From Psychrobacillus sp. NEAU-3TGS (GTDB taxonomy: Bacteria > Bacillota > Bacilli > Bacillales_A > Planococcaceae), in the NCBI RefSeq assembly GCF_029955155.1, contig NZ_JAPNOZ010000010.1:768385-832384 (forward strand): DNA of 64,000 nt, read 5' to 3'. Both the position numbers and the translations under genes were made by a program. The notes beneath the pieces are model-generated. The model was not told the DNA's origin. It ran no database searches and worked only from the letters and a program-made list of their open reading frames with translations. Shown in pieces: positions 33,776 through 43,724 of this stretch (within the stretch, counting starts at the first letter, position 1; every line of letters begins with the position of its first letter).

Positions 33776-35791
33776 ATGTATCTTAAAGATGAATTATTAG
33801 ATTTAAGTAACTCTGTTTTTAGTCATTTGCCTTTCCCAACCTTTATGACAGATAAGGACGGCCATATTATTTGGTGGAGCAAGGAAGCTGAAAAGCAATA
33901 CGGATATCGTTTAGAAGATGTACAAGGTCCAAGAGCACCATTGTTCAATGAGCATACTTACGGGCACTTAGCTGCAAATTGGGAATCGATTCTACATCAA
34001 GATGAGCCTATCCGCTTCAGTCCGGTCGTCCTTTATTCAAAAGATAGAAACCCGATAAAAACATCTATTGTCGCAAAATCAATTCTTCTGAACGATGACT
34101 ATTATGTTTTCTTTCAAATTGAATCTAATACTATACAAGATACAGAATCCTCTTCTTTTTCAGAGTTGCAATTATTAAAAAAAGGTTTATCTAAATCATT
34201 CATGGTTGCTTATTTAGACAAAGAAGGTTTAATCCTACACGCAAATGAACTATTTTTAAAAAGAAGCAATTGGACACCAAAACGAATTGTAGGAAAAACT
34301 TTTTGGCAGTTTTTCCCTAATTCCTCCCATCATATTGCCATTGCAGATAAAATTATCAACACATTACAAAAAGGTCAAGTTTTCCAGGGTACAGTTGAAA
34401 AAATAACAAAAGATGGCGTTACTTATTGGGTTAATATGATCGCATTCCCAATTACTGATACGGAAAATCATACACTATACCATTTGTTATTGGAAGAAGA
34501 AATTACAGAAAAGAAATTAATACAAACGCGCCTGGAACAAATTGCATATGTAGATACGGAAACAGGTTTAATGAGTAGACATCGTTTAGAAGAAATAGTG
34601 AATGAACACATTCAAAATGACAAATACTTCTCCTTTGTTTTCATTAGTATCGATCAATTTTATACATTAAAAGAAATATTCAATGATCAAACAGAATCTC
34701 AATTATTAAATGAGTTTACTAAAAGACTGAAAATCTATTTCGAAGAATCCATTATTGCTAGAGCTGGTCGAGATGAATTTGCAGTCATTACAACTTTAGG
34801 GGAATGGTACGTTCAAGGATTTATCCAGTATTTAAAACAAAACCCGATCTATCTAGACAATAAAGTAGTGCCTATTACGGTCAGCGGAGCCATCACTAGA
34901 TACCCTGAAGATCAGCAAACCTATTTGCATTTATTGAAGGCTACGGATACGAAAATCCAGCAAGTGAAATTAGAAGGTGGTGGCATGATCGCAAACCTTT
35001 CTCCATCTGACCATCACAAGCTTACTCGTCGTGCGCAAATTGAAAAACGTTTATTAGAAGCTTTAAATCAGCATGATCTTCATGTACTCTATTTACCACA
35101 AAAAGATGTATTAACCAATCAAATTACTGCTGTCGAAGCACTCGTCCGTTGGGATGATGATGTACTTGGAATTGTTTCTCCAGAAGAGTTAATCCCTATC
35201 GCAGAGGAAACCGGATTAATAAATAAAATCGGTTCTTTTATGTTGGAAAAGGTTTGTGAACAAGCAGCTATTTGGCAGCAAAAAGGGATTCCGATAAAAG
35301 TAAGCTTTAACTCTTCCATTCGAGAATTTCGTGATAAAAACATGGTGAAAACAATTCGGAATATGTTAGATAAGTACAACTGCTCTCCGAAGCTGTTACA
35401 AATTGAATTTACAGAAAAGTTCGCACTCGAGGCGGAAGCTGAAAAATCGATAATTGGTCAAATGCAGACGCTTCAAAAGGATGGGGTTGTTTTTGTGTTA
35501 GATGATTTCGGTACTGGATATGCGTCACTTAGGTATTTGCAGCTTCTTCCAATTAGCAAATTAAAAATTGATAAATCATTTGTGAGCTCTATTATGCAAC
35601 AAGAGAGATTGCAAAAACTCGTACAAGGTTTAATCCAATTTGGACAATCCTTAAATGTGGATGTAGTTGCGGAAGGTGTAGAAACAGAAGAACAATTTGC
35701 TTTGTTAAAACAAATGGGCTGCGATGCTGTTCAAGGCTACTATATAAGCCGACCAATCCCAGCCGAAGAAGTGGAAGCACTCTTAAGATAA
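33776..35791 (+). CDS. PAS-PAS-GGDEF-EAL cyclic-di-GMP protein
   Basis: The start is ATG 33776 with AAGGGG upstream; the product has 671 residues and no membrane helix. Two PAS sensor domains lie at about 15-125 and 140-250. The GGDEF domain (about 265-420) reads AGRDEF in place of GGDEF, so cyclase activity is probably lost. The EAL domain (about 430-670) keeps the catalytic set: VEALVRW, VSFNSS, LQIEFTEK, LDDFGTGYAS, KIDKSF, AEGVETEEQ and VQGYYISRP. It is therefore expected to be a phosphodiesterase that lowers c-di-GMP, with sensory input by PAS and perhaps GTP binding by the GGDEF relic. Confidence 0.92.
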   Translation: MYLKDELLDLSNSVFSHLPFPTFMTDKDGHIIWWSKEAEKQYGYRLEDVQGPRAPLFNEHTYGHLAANWESILHQDEPIRFSPVVLYSKDRNPIKTSIVAKSILLNDDYYVFFQIESNTIQDTESSSFSELQLLKKGLSKSFMVAYLDKEGLILHANELFLKRSNWTPKRIVGKTFWQFFPNSSHHIAIADKIINTLQKGQVFQGTVEKITKDGVTYWVNMIAFPITDTENHTLYHLLLEEEITEKKLIQTRLEQIAYVDTETGLMSRHRLEEIVNEHIQNDKYFSFVFISIDQFYTLKEIFNDQTESQLLNEFTKRLKIYFEESIIARAGRDEFAVITTLGEWYVQGFIQYLKQNPIYLDNKVVPITVSGAITRYPEDQQTYLHLLKATDTKIQQVKLEGGGMIANLSPSDHHKLTRRAQIEKRLLEALNQHDLHVLYLPQKDVLTNQITAVEALVRWDDDVLGIVSPEELIPIAEETGLINKIGSFMLEKVCEQAAIWQQKGIPIKVSFNSSIREFRDKNMVKTIRNMLDKYNCSPKLLQIEFTEKFALEAEAEKSIIGQMQTLQKDGVVFVLDDFGTGYASLRYLQLLPISKLKIDKSFVSSIMQQERLQKLVQGLIQFGQSLNVDVVAEGVETEEQFALLKQMGCDAVQGYYISRPIPAEEVEALLR

Positions 35792-35928
35792 AATGAAAAA
35801 ACCTAATACACATTGTAGACTTCAGTGAGCTATAGACAAAAAGAGTGGATTAAAAAGACTTACACAAATACAATTTTGCAACATAGCGAGTAGGAAAGCC
35901 AATTGAACAACTGACATGTTTGATATAA

Positions 35929-35959
35929 AAAACCGTGAGAATACTTTTCTCACGGTTTT
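35929..35959 (-). terminator. Terminator of the ThrE pair
   Basis: AAAACCGTGAGAA (35929-35941) pairs with TTCTCACGGTTTT (35947-35959); the last codons and stop of the upstream gene lie in the stem. Confidence 0.85.
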
Positions 35960-36399
35960 ACTTTAAGTCTTCCTACTACTTTCACTAATAACTGTGTAAT
36001 AATTTCTGCAAACACTAATCCCATCGCAATAGAGCCTGAGATGATAAGGGCTACTGATGCATATTCCATTGCAACTGTATAGTTCTTCTCAATCACATTT
36101 CGCATGGCATTATACGCAGATCCTCCTGGAACTAACGGAATAATACCTGCTACACTGAAGATGATCATAGGCATTTTAAATCTCTTGGCCATTAAATGCG
36201 CCACAAAAGCAACCGTAAATGCACCCGCGAAGGAAGATTTTGCAGGATCATTACTTAAATCGTCTATATAAGAATATACAAGCCAGCCCGTCATGCCTAC
36301 GATACCACAATAGAAAAGTAATTTTCTTGGTGCATTAAATATGATTCCAAATCCAGCGGCTGCTGCAAAGCTTAAAATCCCTTGCATCCAATAGGCCAT
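35950..36399 (-). CDS. Threonine/serine exporter family, small subunit (ThrE C-terminal, DUF3815)
   Basis: 149 residues, four or five membrane helices. IIPLVPGGSAYNAMRNVI is the hallmark segment of the DUF3815/YjjB half. It follows the DUF1212 half by 12 bp. In actinobacteria both halves form one ThrE protein; in many Bacillota they are separate genes, as here. Export of threonine/serine, or of dicarboxylates as in E. coli YjjPB, is the likely role. Confidence 0.9.
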   Translation of the reverse strand: MAYWMQGILSFAAAAGFGIIFNAPRKLLFYCGIVGMTGWLVYSYIDDLSNDPAKSSFAGAFTVAFVAHLMAKRFKMPMIIFSVAGIIPLVPGGSAYNAMRNVIEKNYTVAMEYASVALIISGSIAMGLVFAEIITQLLVKVVGRLKVKP

Positions 36400-36411
36400 A
36401 GCTATTCCTCC

Positions 36412-37155
36412 TTAAAATGACAATCCTAATGCAACCCCTGCTCCAATGGCAAAAGCTGTAAGAAACGCTTCTGCTCCTTTGGATACACCGGACACAAAAT
36501 GACCAGCCATTAAATCACGTACAGCATTCGTTATGAGTAATCCCGGAACTAGGGGCATGACAGAACCAATAATGATTCGATCCACGTCACTTCCTAATCC
36601 CCACGTCACAGAAAAGATCGCGATTAAACAAATACATAATGCTGCCAAAAACTCCGCAAAAAACTTTACCCTCGTTTTCATTTCTAACAGCGTTGAAATA
36701 GAAAATCCAACCCCCCCGGCTATAAGTGCAGTGGGTACATCCTTGAATGTACCGCCGTATAACAAAAGAAATGAAGCCGATGCAATGGATGCTGCGACTA
36801 TTTGTATCCACAACGGGATTGTTTTATGTTCGTTTTCAATACTGACTAGCTCCGAATAAGCTTCTTCCAGTGTAATATCCTTATTAACTAGTTTTCGTGA
36901 GACATTATTTACGAGCGCGATTCTTTCTAAATCCGTTGATCGATTGCTAATCCTTACTAATCTAGTTGGAAGGCTATTACTACCTGAAAAAATAATACCA
37001 GTTGGTGTAACAAAACTTTGTGATTGCGTTAGATGTTGCGAAATCGCCATCCGATCCATTGTATCCTCCGCACGGTACGTCTCTGCTCCACTTTCCATCA
37101 TTAAACGACCTGCTAATAAACAGCATTCTACAGCTAATTCAAAGTCTTGCGTCAT
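36412..37155 (-). CDS. Threonine/serine exporter family, large subunit (ThrE N-terminal, DUF1212)
   Basis: 247 residues. The N-terminal cytosolic part has LLAGRLMMESGAETYRAEDTMDRM, a conserved DUF1212 motif, and VTPTGIIFS. Five membrane helices follow from about residue 115, with SVMPLVPGLLITNAVRDLMAGH near 198-218. It is paired with the DUF3815 gene immediately downstream and would make the two-component exporter with it. A ribosome site, GGAAGGTGCTCTG, lies upstream. Confidence 0.9.
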   Translation of the reverse strand: MTQDFELAVECCLLAGRLMMESGAETYRAEDTMDRMAISQHLTQSQSFVTPTGIIFSGSNSLPTRLVRISNRSTDLERIALVNNVSRKLVNKDITLEEAYSELVSIENEHKTIPLWIQIVAASIASASFLLLYGGTFKDVPTALIAGGVGFSISTLLEMKTRVKFFAEFLAALCICLIAIFSVTWGLGSDVDRIIIGSVMPLVPGLLITNAVRDLMAGHFVSGVSKGAEAFLTAFAIGAGVALGLSF

Positions 37156-37305
37156 TTCAGAGCACCTTCCTTTCTAAAGCGAAACTTAACTACGATAATC
37201 TTATCGAACGTTGAAAATAAAAACAATGAAAACTAAAACTTTCTTACCTATTCATCCGTCTAATTTAATATAATAGATAAGTACTAGAAAAGGAGAATCA
37301 TCATC

Positions 37306-38763
37306 ATGTCCGCGCATTCAAAATCGAAAAAAAGAGGACGTTGGATTGATATTACGTTTATCATTATCATTCTTACATTAAGTAGTTTAATGGTTTTTCT
37401 TCTGATGCTTCCTAATCCTGCAAAAAAAGAAAAAGAAGTAGTGTCTGCTAACCCTCCGACTAAACCAAAAGAACAAATTAACGAAAGTGATTCGGTTTAC
37501 CCAGGAATTCGAATTATTACGGAAATGTCAAATGACGAAAAAACTCCGTATGCCATTCAATTTCCACAAAGCAATGTTCCCGAGTTCAATGACACAGTGA
37601 GAGCCTATACAAATCAGATAAAAACATCTTATTTAAATCAGAAAGATGACTTAACTGATTCGAATATACATCCTAGTGGTGAATTGAATATATCATTCGA
37701 AGTTTTTCAGCATACAACCGGATACTATTCGTTTGTGATTCATACATACATGAATATAGGTGGAGAAAACCGTTTATCCGAAACAAAAATTTTCCGTATA
37801 CATAATCAATCCGGTCACATGCTCACAATAAATGATTTACTCGCTAACAATAAAAAAGCACTTGTAAAGCTTGCTACAAAAGTAAGAGAATCCATATTAT
37901 CTGATGAACAATTGATTCCCCACTTAATGCAGGATCAATTTAAAGAGAAAACCATGCCTAGCTGGGATAACTACTCTAATTTTTCTCTAAAGAAAGATTC
38001 GATCGAATTTTATTATGATGACCATGTAATTACAACTAGATCGACGGTTGTTTCTATTCCACTAGAGGATTTGAACAATATCATCGCCGACAGCTTTAAA
38101 CTTCCCGAGGCGGCTATTCAACCACCCCCTACCGCATCAGAAACAGAAGATGAAAAAACCGAAGAAGACATACGACAAGAAGATACGGAAGTAGCCCCAT
38201 CCGCAAAAGTAGTAGCACTCACATTTGATGATGGACCGAACCCAGAGTCAACTACATTGATACTTGAAACACTAAAGAAGTATAATGCAAAAGCTACATT
38301 TTTTATGCTTGGAAGTCGCGTTTCCTTCTATCCGGAAATTGTAAAAGAAATGAAAGAAGCAGGACATGAGTTAGGTAATCATACTTGGAATCATATAGAC
38401 TTAACAAAAGCTTCTTCTGAAAAAATTGCTTTAGAGATTAATAATACAAGCGATGCAATAGAACAAGCATCTGGTAGCAAACCAACTGTCTTCCGCCCAC
38501 CGTACGGAGCTGTAAATAATACTGTTCGCACCCAAACTTCCCTTCCAGTCGTTTTATGGAATGTGGATACACTTGATTGGAAATATCGCGACGCTAACCG
38601 TTTACTCGAGCATGTGAAGGGCCATGTAAAAGAAGGCTCTACTATTTTAATGCATGATATACATATGTCTACGGCTGAAGGACTAGATGCAGTGCTTGCC
38701 TACTTGCAAAAAGAAGGATATTCGTTTGTCACCGTTTCCGAACTGAATAATTTAGCCAATTGA
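37306..38763 (+). CDS. PdaC-like membrane-anchored polysaccharide deacetylase
   Basis: 485 residues: a cytoplasmic basic N-tail, one membrane anchor (about 14-36), a Pro/Lys linker, a DUF4163/DUF3298 module (about 70-265), an acidic linker and a NodB deacetylase domain (about 300-480). NodB motifs: TFDDGPNP (metal Asp, residues 306-313), GNHTWNH (His ligands, 357-363), FRPPYGAVN, LWNVDTLDW and ILMHDIH. The layout matches B. subtilis PdaC, which deacetylates N-acetylmuramic acid in peptidoglycan and gives lysozyme resistance. AAAGGAGAATC precedes the ATG. Confidence 0.9.
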   Translation: MSAHSKSKKRGRWIDITFIIIILTLSSLMVFLLMLPNPAKKEKEVVSANPPTKPKEQINESDSVYPGIRIITEMSNDEKTPYAIQFPQSNVPEFNDTVRAYTNQIKTSYLNQKDDLTDSNIHPSGELNISFEVFQHTTGYYSFVIHTYMNIGGENRLSETKIFRIHNQSGHMLTINDLLANNKKALVKLATKVRESILSDEQLIPHLMQDQFKEKTMPSWDNYSNFSLKKDSIEFYYDDHVITTRSTVVSIPLEDLNNIIADSFKLPEAAIQPPPTASETEDEKTEEDIRQEDTEVAPSAKVVALTFDDGPNPESTTLILETLKKYNAKATFFMLGSRVSFYPEIVKEMKEAGHELGNHTWNHIDLTKASSEKIALEINNTSDAIEQASGSKPTVFRPPYGAVNNTVRTQTSLPVVLWNVDTLDWKYRDANRLLEHVKGHVKEGSTILMHDIHMSTAEGLDAVLAYLQKEGYSFVTVSELNNLAN

Positions 38764-38790
38764 AAACTACTCATAAGCAAGGATAATTCA

Positions 38791-39172
38791 CAATATAGGG
38801 ACAATGTGTCTCAAAGCTTTTCGAAATCGCCATACTTGCCTTCTGCTAGGAGCGGATAACAAAGTTATATGAGCGCATGGGAAGTATGTACGAGCGCAAA
38901 CTGCTTAAAGAGCGCTAGGCGTTGGTTTAGGAGCGGATACCTAAGTTATACGAGCGCATGGGAAGTATATACGAGCGCAAACTGTTTTAAGGAGCGCATG
39001 GGAAGTATGTACGAGCGCAAACTGTTTTAAGGAGCGCATGGCGTTCGTTTAGGAGCGGATACCGAAGATTTACGAGTGCATGAGATGCCTATATGATTTT
39101 CGCGGTCTGTTGCGAAAATCTTAGTGTACATTTCATTCTACTTTCTAAGACGCACTATCCCTATATAACGCT
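38791..39172. repeat. Composite element, copy E: same ends, cores replaced by a phased array
   Basis: The left end ATATAGGGACAATGTGTCTC (38791-38810) and the right end GACGCACTATCCCTATAT (39151-39168) are inverted partners and match the ends of copies A and D. Inside there is no GC-rich core; instead the 21-nt GAGCGC array (38850-39079) and a perfect hairpin GATTTTCGC/GCGAAAATC (39097-39122) are present. The hairpin words also occur at the core edges of the other copies. It fills the gap between convergent pdaC-like and beta-propeller genes. Confidence 0.7.
38850..39079 (+). repeat. 21-nt phased GAGCGC repeat array
   Basis: Twelve words (GAGCGC, GAGCGG or GAGTGC) start at 38850, 38871, 38892, 38910, 38931, 38952, 38973, 38992, 39013, 39032, 39053 and 39074. 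The steps are 21, 21, 18, 21, 21, 21, 19, 21, 19, 21 and 21. Filler types recur (ATGGGAAGTATGTAC, AAACTGTTTTAAG). No reading frame is conserved across it. Confidence 0.9.
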
Positions 39173-39180
39173 ACATGCAA

Positions 39181-39222
39181 AAGACTCCAAAAGCATCGTT
39201 TCGCTTTTGGAGTCTTTTTCTT
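39181..39222. terminator. Bidirectional terminator before the beta-propeller gene end
   Basis: AAGACTCCAAAAGC (39181-39194) pairs perfectly with GCTTTTGGAGTCTT (39203-39216), with T-tracts on both sides. Confidence 0.9.
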
Positions 39223-39227
39223 TTGTA

Positions 39228-41117
39228 TTAATAAGACATTTTACTCAACTGTTTAAAGGAGTTTAAATTGTAGCTTTTGATTTCTTTCATCGCAATTGTG
39301 TATAAGGAGTCTTCCACATAGATCATTCGCTGGATACTTGTTTCCCAATTTTCGTATTGCTGTTTTGGATCTTCTGGGTTTAATAAATCTCCTTTTAAAA
39401 CAATTCCGTTTTCAGGTGTAATTTCATAGATCAATGCACCATCTTGCTTGAACTCTGCATACTCTTTCCCTTTCCGATAAATGGAGATAGGGAATCCATA
39501 TAAGCCTTTTTCTTTGTACTCAAACAATGCATGGTGATCATATTGAACCGGAGAGTATGTTCCTTGGTCTCCAATTATTTCTGTGTCCAGTTCTTTTGGT
39601 TTTGCAAAATCACTTACATCGAATAGGGAAATTTTCATCCCTCCTGTCATAATAACAGGTTGTTTACCACCCGATTGAGTATCTACTATTGTTTCATAGC
39701 CGAAACCAATTAAATGATTTTCATCTAACGGATGTAGATAATTACTAAAGCCTGGAATCTTTAGTTCCCCTAATACTTTTGGGTCGGTCGGTTTTGCTAC
39801 ATCAATAACGAATAATGGATCGGTTTCTTTAAACGTTACCATATATGCTTTATCTCCCATGAATCTTGCTGAATAGATACGTTCGTCTTTTGCCAGACCT
39901 GTTAACGAGCCTACTGTTTTCATCTTATCGTCGAGTATAAATAAATTATTTTCAGATACTTTGTTTTCATTCCAACTATTTCCTTTTGTCGTTACAGCGC
40001 GGAAATAACCGTTATGCTCATCCATCGAAAACTGATTTAATATTGTTCCTGTTAATCGACTGGACGCCACGAATTTTACGGATGTTTTGTCTAATGCAAA
40101 CTTAAATACTTCAGTATCCATTTCACCAGGATTCCAAATCATTTTTTTAGCATTAATATTGTTTTGCTCATAAATAGTAGAAGTTAAGTATAGGTTATCT
40201 TTTGACATGTACAATTGTTCACTGCCTCCAAGATACCCTTTCGTTTTTACTTCATTTTCTGCTGGTTTAGATACATTAATCGCCGAAATAATACTGTAAT
40301 TCCCTTCCATAGAACTTGGAAGAATTGCAATACTGTCATAGTTCATCGGTTTTGCTTCTTTATCGAATTTGGAGTCATAAGTGAACGGGCGTAATTCTAC
40401 ATCTGCATTTTCTTCCATCATCCAAAACTTCGGATAGATAGTAGTTACATAATACAATGTGTTATTATTTAGTCGTGCTCCATTCATATATCCTTCTGTT
40501 GCAATTTCCCTCATTAGTTTCGGTTTTGCAGGGTTTGAAATATCATAGAAGTATACAGTTGTCATGGAATCCATTGGCATCATAACACTATTCATCTTTT
40601 GTGTACTTTCAGCCTCTAGCTTACGAAGGACATTTTTCTGACCCAAAACCATTAATGTTTGATCTGAAAGTAATAACTGTGTTGGATAAAAATCATTTTT
40701 AAAAGAGATGGTTGTTTCTTCTTTCATTTGTTTTGGATCTTTAACGTTTGCAATGACCACATTGCTTTCACTCACCGAAAATACATGCTTGCCATTTGTC
40801 TTTACTGTATCCGCCTCATCTACACCTTCTACTTGGTTATTCGTAGTTGAATAGCCCCCTGAATTACCACCTGAGGAATCTTTGGCTTCCATCGTATTTG
40901 CGCTTTCTTCAGTTACCTCTGCCCCGTTATTTTGTTGTTTTTGAATCTCTCTTATCTTTTCAAAATAAGCTTTTAATTGTTCTTTAGATTGAACAGGTTG
41001 AATTTCATCACTTTCTTTAAATGATTGAGCACTTATCTCTGTTTTAGAAAAATAAAACGCGCCTGCCATACCAATTATGAAAGCGAAAGCAACAGTGGAA
41101 ATCAGCCATTTTTTCAT
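39228..41117 (-). CDS. Secreted beta-propeller domain protein (PF09826 type)
   Basis: 629 residues with an N-terminal signal or anchor (WLISTVAFAFIIGMAGAFYF), a Gln/Glu-rich helix, a Gly/Ser linker (about 80-95) and a long domain opening with TTNNQVEGVDEADTVKTNGK, the recognised start of the Beta_propel family. Blades repeat as V(I)ANVKDP, YDISNPAKPKLMREI, INVSKPAE, IDVAKPTDPKVLGELKI and FDVSDFAKPKELD. It is expected outside the membrane; binding partner and function are unknown. It is expressed alone. Confidence 0.88.
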   Translation of the reverse strand: MKKWLISTVAFAFIIGMAGAFYFSKTEISAQSFKESDEIQPVQSKEQLKAYFEKIREIQKQQNNGAEVTEESANTMEAKDSSGGNSGGYSTTNNQVEGVDEADTVKTNGKHVFSVSESNVVIANVKDPKQMKEETTISFKNDFYPTQLLLSDQTLMVLGQKNVLRKLEAESTQKMNSVMMPMDSMTTVYFYDISNPAKPKLMREIATEGYMNGARLNNNTLYYVTTIYPKFWMMEENADVELRPFTYDSKFDKEAKPMNYDSIAILPSSMEGNYSIISAINVSKPAENEVKTKGYLGGSEQLYMSKDNLYLTSTIYEQNNINAKKMIWNPGEMDTEVFKFALDKTSVKFVASSRLTGTILNQFSMDEHNGYFRAVTTKGNSWNENKVSENNLFILDDKMKTVGSLTGLAKDERIYSARFMGDKAYMVTFKETDPLFVIDVAKPTDPKVLGELKIPGFSNYLHPLDENHLIGFGYETIVDTQSGGKQPVIMTGGMKISLFDVSDFAKPKELDTEIIGDQGTYSPVQYDHHALFEYKEKGLYGFPISIYRKGKEYAEFKQDGALIYEITPENGIVLKGDLLNPEDPKQQYENWETSIQRMIYVEDSLYTIAMKEIKSYNLNSFKQLSKMSY

Positions 41118-41289
41118 TATAATCTCCCTTTCTTATTTCTTAGTTAATCCATTAGACTGAAATTCTGCCTTTTAGTTTCATGATTTTTCGATAAATTTAG
41201 AAATATTAAGTGTTTTTTGTTTACTACGACTTTCAATTTATAAGAAGTTGAGCAATATAGGAATATGGAGTCCAATTTTTTTCAATAAA

Positions 41290-41330
41290 AAACGCAAGAA
41301 GAAAAGGGAATAATTTTCTTCTTGCGTCTT
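41290..41330 (-). terminator. Terminator of the acyl-CoA dehydrogenase operon
   Basis: ACGCAAGAAGAAAA (41292-41305) pairs with TTTTCTTCTTGCGT (41314-41327), followed by six T on the minus strand. The same stem sequence occurs at 56994-57034. Confidence 0.88.
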
Positions 41331-41353
41331 ATTTTAGAAGCCTAATCAATTAG

Positions 41354-42550
41354 TTATTCTTCTTCAAATGGCCATTTAGGTAGCATATGGGAGAGCGTCT
41401 TGTCTTCCCTATAACCAAGTACATATTCCGCTTGCATAATGGTGTGGATCTCCCTTGTCCCTTCGTAAATAACAGGAGCTTTCGAATTACGCAAAAACCT
41501 CGCCACTGGATATTCGTCTGAATAGCCATATGCACCGTGAATTTGCACTGCATCGTCCGCTGCTTTGTTGGCAAAATCACATGCTTGCCATTTTGCAAGA
41601 GACGTTTCCCTTGTGTTTCGTACCCCTTTATTTTTCAATTCTCCCACTCGGTACACAAGTAAACGACTCATTTGGAGACCAGCTTCCATTTTAGCAATCA
41701 TTTGCTGGACAAGCTGATGCTTGCCTATTTCTTTGCCAAAGGTTTGGCGCTCATGACAGTACTTCACGCTTGCTTCTAGGCACGCAAGAGATAGTCCGAC
41801 TGCTCCAGCTGCAACAGTGAACCTACCATTATCAAGAGCGGACATTGCAATTTTAAAGCCTTCTCCTTCTTTGCCCAGCAAATTTTCTTTTGGTACACGC
41901 ATTTGGTCAAAAAATAATTCACCTGTATTACCAGATTTGATACCGTATTTCCCTTTAATAGCCTTTGACGAGAACCCAGCCATTGTACGTTCTACGATAA
42001 ATGCACTTATTCCATGATGCTTTTTCGATTTGTCTGTATAAGCGAATACGATGAAATTATCGGCTGAATCACAGAGGGAAATCCATGTTTTTTGCCCATT
42101 TATAATATAATCTTCACCGTCAAGAACTGCGACCGTTGACATTGCAGCAACATCAGAACCTGCTCCTGGCTCCGTTAATCCGAAAGCTCCTATTTTTTCT
42201 CCTTTTGCTTGAGGGGTTAAATATTTTTGCTTTTGTTGCTCCGTTCCCCACTGCATGAGGGTCATCGAGTTTAGGCCGGTATGCACGGATACAGCAGTAC
42301 GAAACGCAGTGTCTCCCCGTTCTAGCTCTTCACACACGATTGCAAGCGAATTATAATCCATCCCGCTCCCACCATACTTTTCAGGAACACATACTCCCAT
42401 CAATCCAAGATCAGCTAACCGTTTCCAGATACTTTTATCAAAAGCACCTTGTTCTTCCCATTTTGCTATATACGGTATTATTTCTTGATCCACAAATTGC
42501 CTTACTGTTTTGCGAAGCAATTGTTGTTCCTCTTGGAAATCGAAGTTCAT
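41354..42550 (-). CDS. Acyl-CoA dehydrogenase
   Basis: 398 residues, full length. It has the FAD contact [12 protein letters not shown] (about 127-138), the second signature [13 protein letters not shown], and the C-terminal active-site region [21 protein letters not shown] with the candidate catalytic Glu. The enzyme oxidises an acyl-CoA thioester and passes electrons to ETF. Its start overlaps the stop of the saccharopine-dehydrogenase-like gene by 4 nt, so it belongs to that operon. Glutaryl-CoA dehydrogenase would fit a lysine pathway; the general butyryl or branched-chain type cannot be excluded. Confidence 0.92.
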   Translation of the reverse strand: MNFDFQEEQQLLRKTVRQFVDQEIIPYIAKWEEQGAFDKSIWKRLADLGLMGVCVPEKYGGSGMDYNSLAIVCEELERGDTAFRTAVSVHTGLNSMTLMQWGTEQQKQKYLTPQAKGEKIGAFGLTEPGAGSDVAAMSTVAVLDGEDYIINGQKTWISLCDSADNFIVFAYTDKSKKHHGISAFIVERTMAGFSSKAIKGKYGIKSGNTGELFFDQMRVPKENLLGKEGEGFKIAMSALDNGRFTVAAGAVGLSLACLEASVKYCHERQTFGKEIGKHQLVQQMIAKMEAGLQMSRLLVYRVGELKNKGVRNTRETSLAKWQACDFANKAADDAVQIHGAYGYSDEYPVARFLRNSKAPVIYEGTREIHTIMQAEYVLGYREDKTLSHMLPKWPFEEE

Positions 42551-43710
42551 ACACGTTCACCTCTTAACACCGTTTCCTCAATATTCACATCACGAGCAGC
42601 CATTTCTCTTATATATAATTCTCCAGGCACGATCAGTTCAGGAGGATAGACACCTCGTTTAGTAATGACGTTATTTCCAATCATTTGGGCAACTACAGAA
42701 ATTGTGTTTGCCGTCGCCCTTGCCATTGCGGTTGTCCCAGATATGCGATCTTTTTTTGTTGCCAGTTCATACGTATACGTAACATTATCCCCGTTTTCTA
42801 TACCCGTTACGATGACTCTTAGTAAAACTACGTCCTCTTTATCTCCTAGTAGTAACTGCGGCGTTAGTACTTCTTTTAATACATCGCGTACCTTCACCAT
42901 ATTGCCTTTCACATTGGCAACCGTGTTTTTATTCGTTAACCCTAAGTCTACTAGCAGCTTAAATTTCTCAGCATGCCCTTTATAACGAATCGTCTTATAC
43001 TCCAAAGTATCAACGCTCGGAAAAGATTTGCTCAATGTAGATGTGCCACCAGCTGTATGAAAAGCTTCTAACTCTCCGAAATTTTTAAAGAAAATGGGTT
43101 CAATTTCTGAAAGGGATTCTACCTCTTGAAGTTTTCCATTACGCACTACATGAGAACGATCTGTATAATGGTCGAATACTCCTTCCAGTGAAAAGACAAT
43201 ATTATATCCAAAAATTCCTTCTGGCTCTGCTGGAATTCCACCGACATATAGATGAATTCCCTCTACCTGATCCATTTTGCTTGCTCCGTAACCAGTTAGA
43301 ATATTTATCATGCCGGGTGCTACTCCTAAATCAGGAATAAGGGTAACCCCTTTTTCTTGCGCCGCTTGATGAAGTGAAAGTACTGCATCCGTAGCTCCGC
43401 CTATATGACCACCTAAATCGATCGAATGTACACCAACCTCTACTGCGAGCCTTGCTACTTTTTCATTGAATGTATAAAAAAGTGCGTTGATGACAACGTC
43501 CGCTTTTTTCATAACTTGTCGTAAATTCTCCTCATCATTTGCATCTAATCTACATACTTCAATCTTTGAATTTTGGAGTTTTTCTTTAAACATATTTGCT
43601 TGTCCGACGTCTAAATCACATAATAATACTTTTTCCACATTAGGACTTTTCACTAAATCACGTGCTGCTTCTTTTCCCATTAATCCTGCACCTAATATAG
43701 CAACCTTCAT
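42547..43710 (-). CDS. Saccharopine dehydrogenase family protein
   Basis: 387 residues with an N-terminal Rossmann fold ([17 protein letters not shown], residues 3-19; [30 protein letters not shown] about 75-104) and the C-terminal LYS9-like domain. [18 protein letters not shown] and [28 protein letters not shown] are typical of L-lysine-forming or glutamate-forming saccharopine dehydrogenases. It lies between aldehyde and acyl-CoA dehydrogenase genes, consistent with lysine catabolism through saccharopine and aminoadipate semialdehyde; this pathway is inference. Confidence 0.88.
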   Translation of the reverse strand: MKVAILGAGLMGKEAARDLVKSPNVEKVLLCDLDVGQANMFKEKLQNSKIEVCRLDANDEENLRQVMKKADVVINALFYTFNEKVARLAVEVGVHSIDLGGHIGGATDAVLSLHQAAQEKGVTLIPDLGVAPGMINILTGYGASKMDQVEGIHLYVGGIPAEPEGIFGYNIVFSLEGVFDHYTDRSHVVRNGKLQEVESLSEIEPIFFKNFGELEAFHTAGGTSTLSKSFPSVDTLEYKTIRYKGHAEKFKLLVDLGLTNKNTVANVKGNMVKVRDVLKEVLTPQLLLGDKEDVVLLRVIVTGIENGDNVTYTYELATKKDRISGTTAMARATANTISVVAQMIGNNVITKRGVYPPELIVPGELYIREMAARDVNIEETVLRGERV

Positions 43711-43724
43711 GCTAGTACCCCCTA

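Noticed and set aside
38850..39079. CRISPR array
   Set aside because: The repeated word is only 6 nt, fillers are 13-15 nt and themselves repeated, and no cas gene is near.
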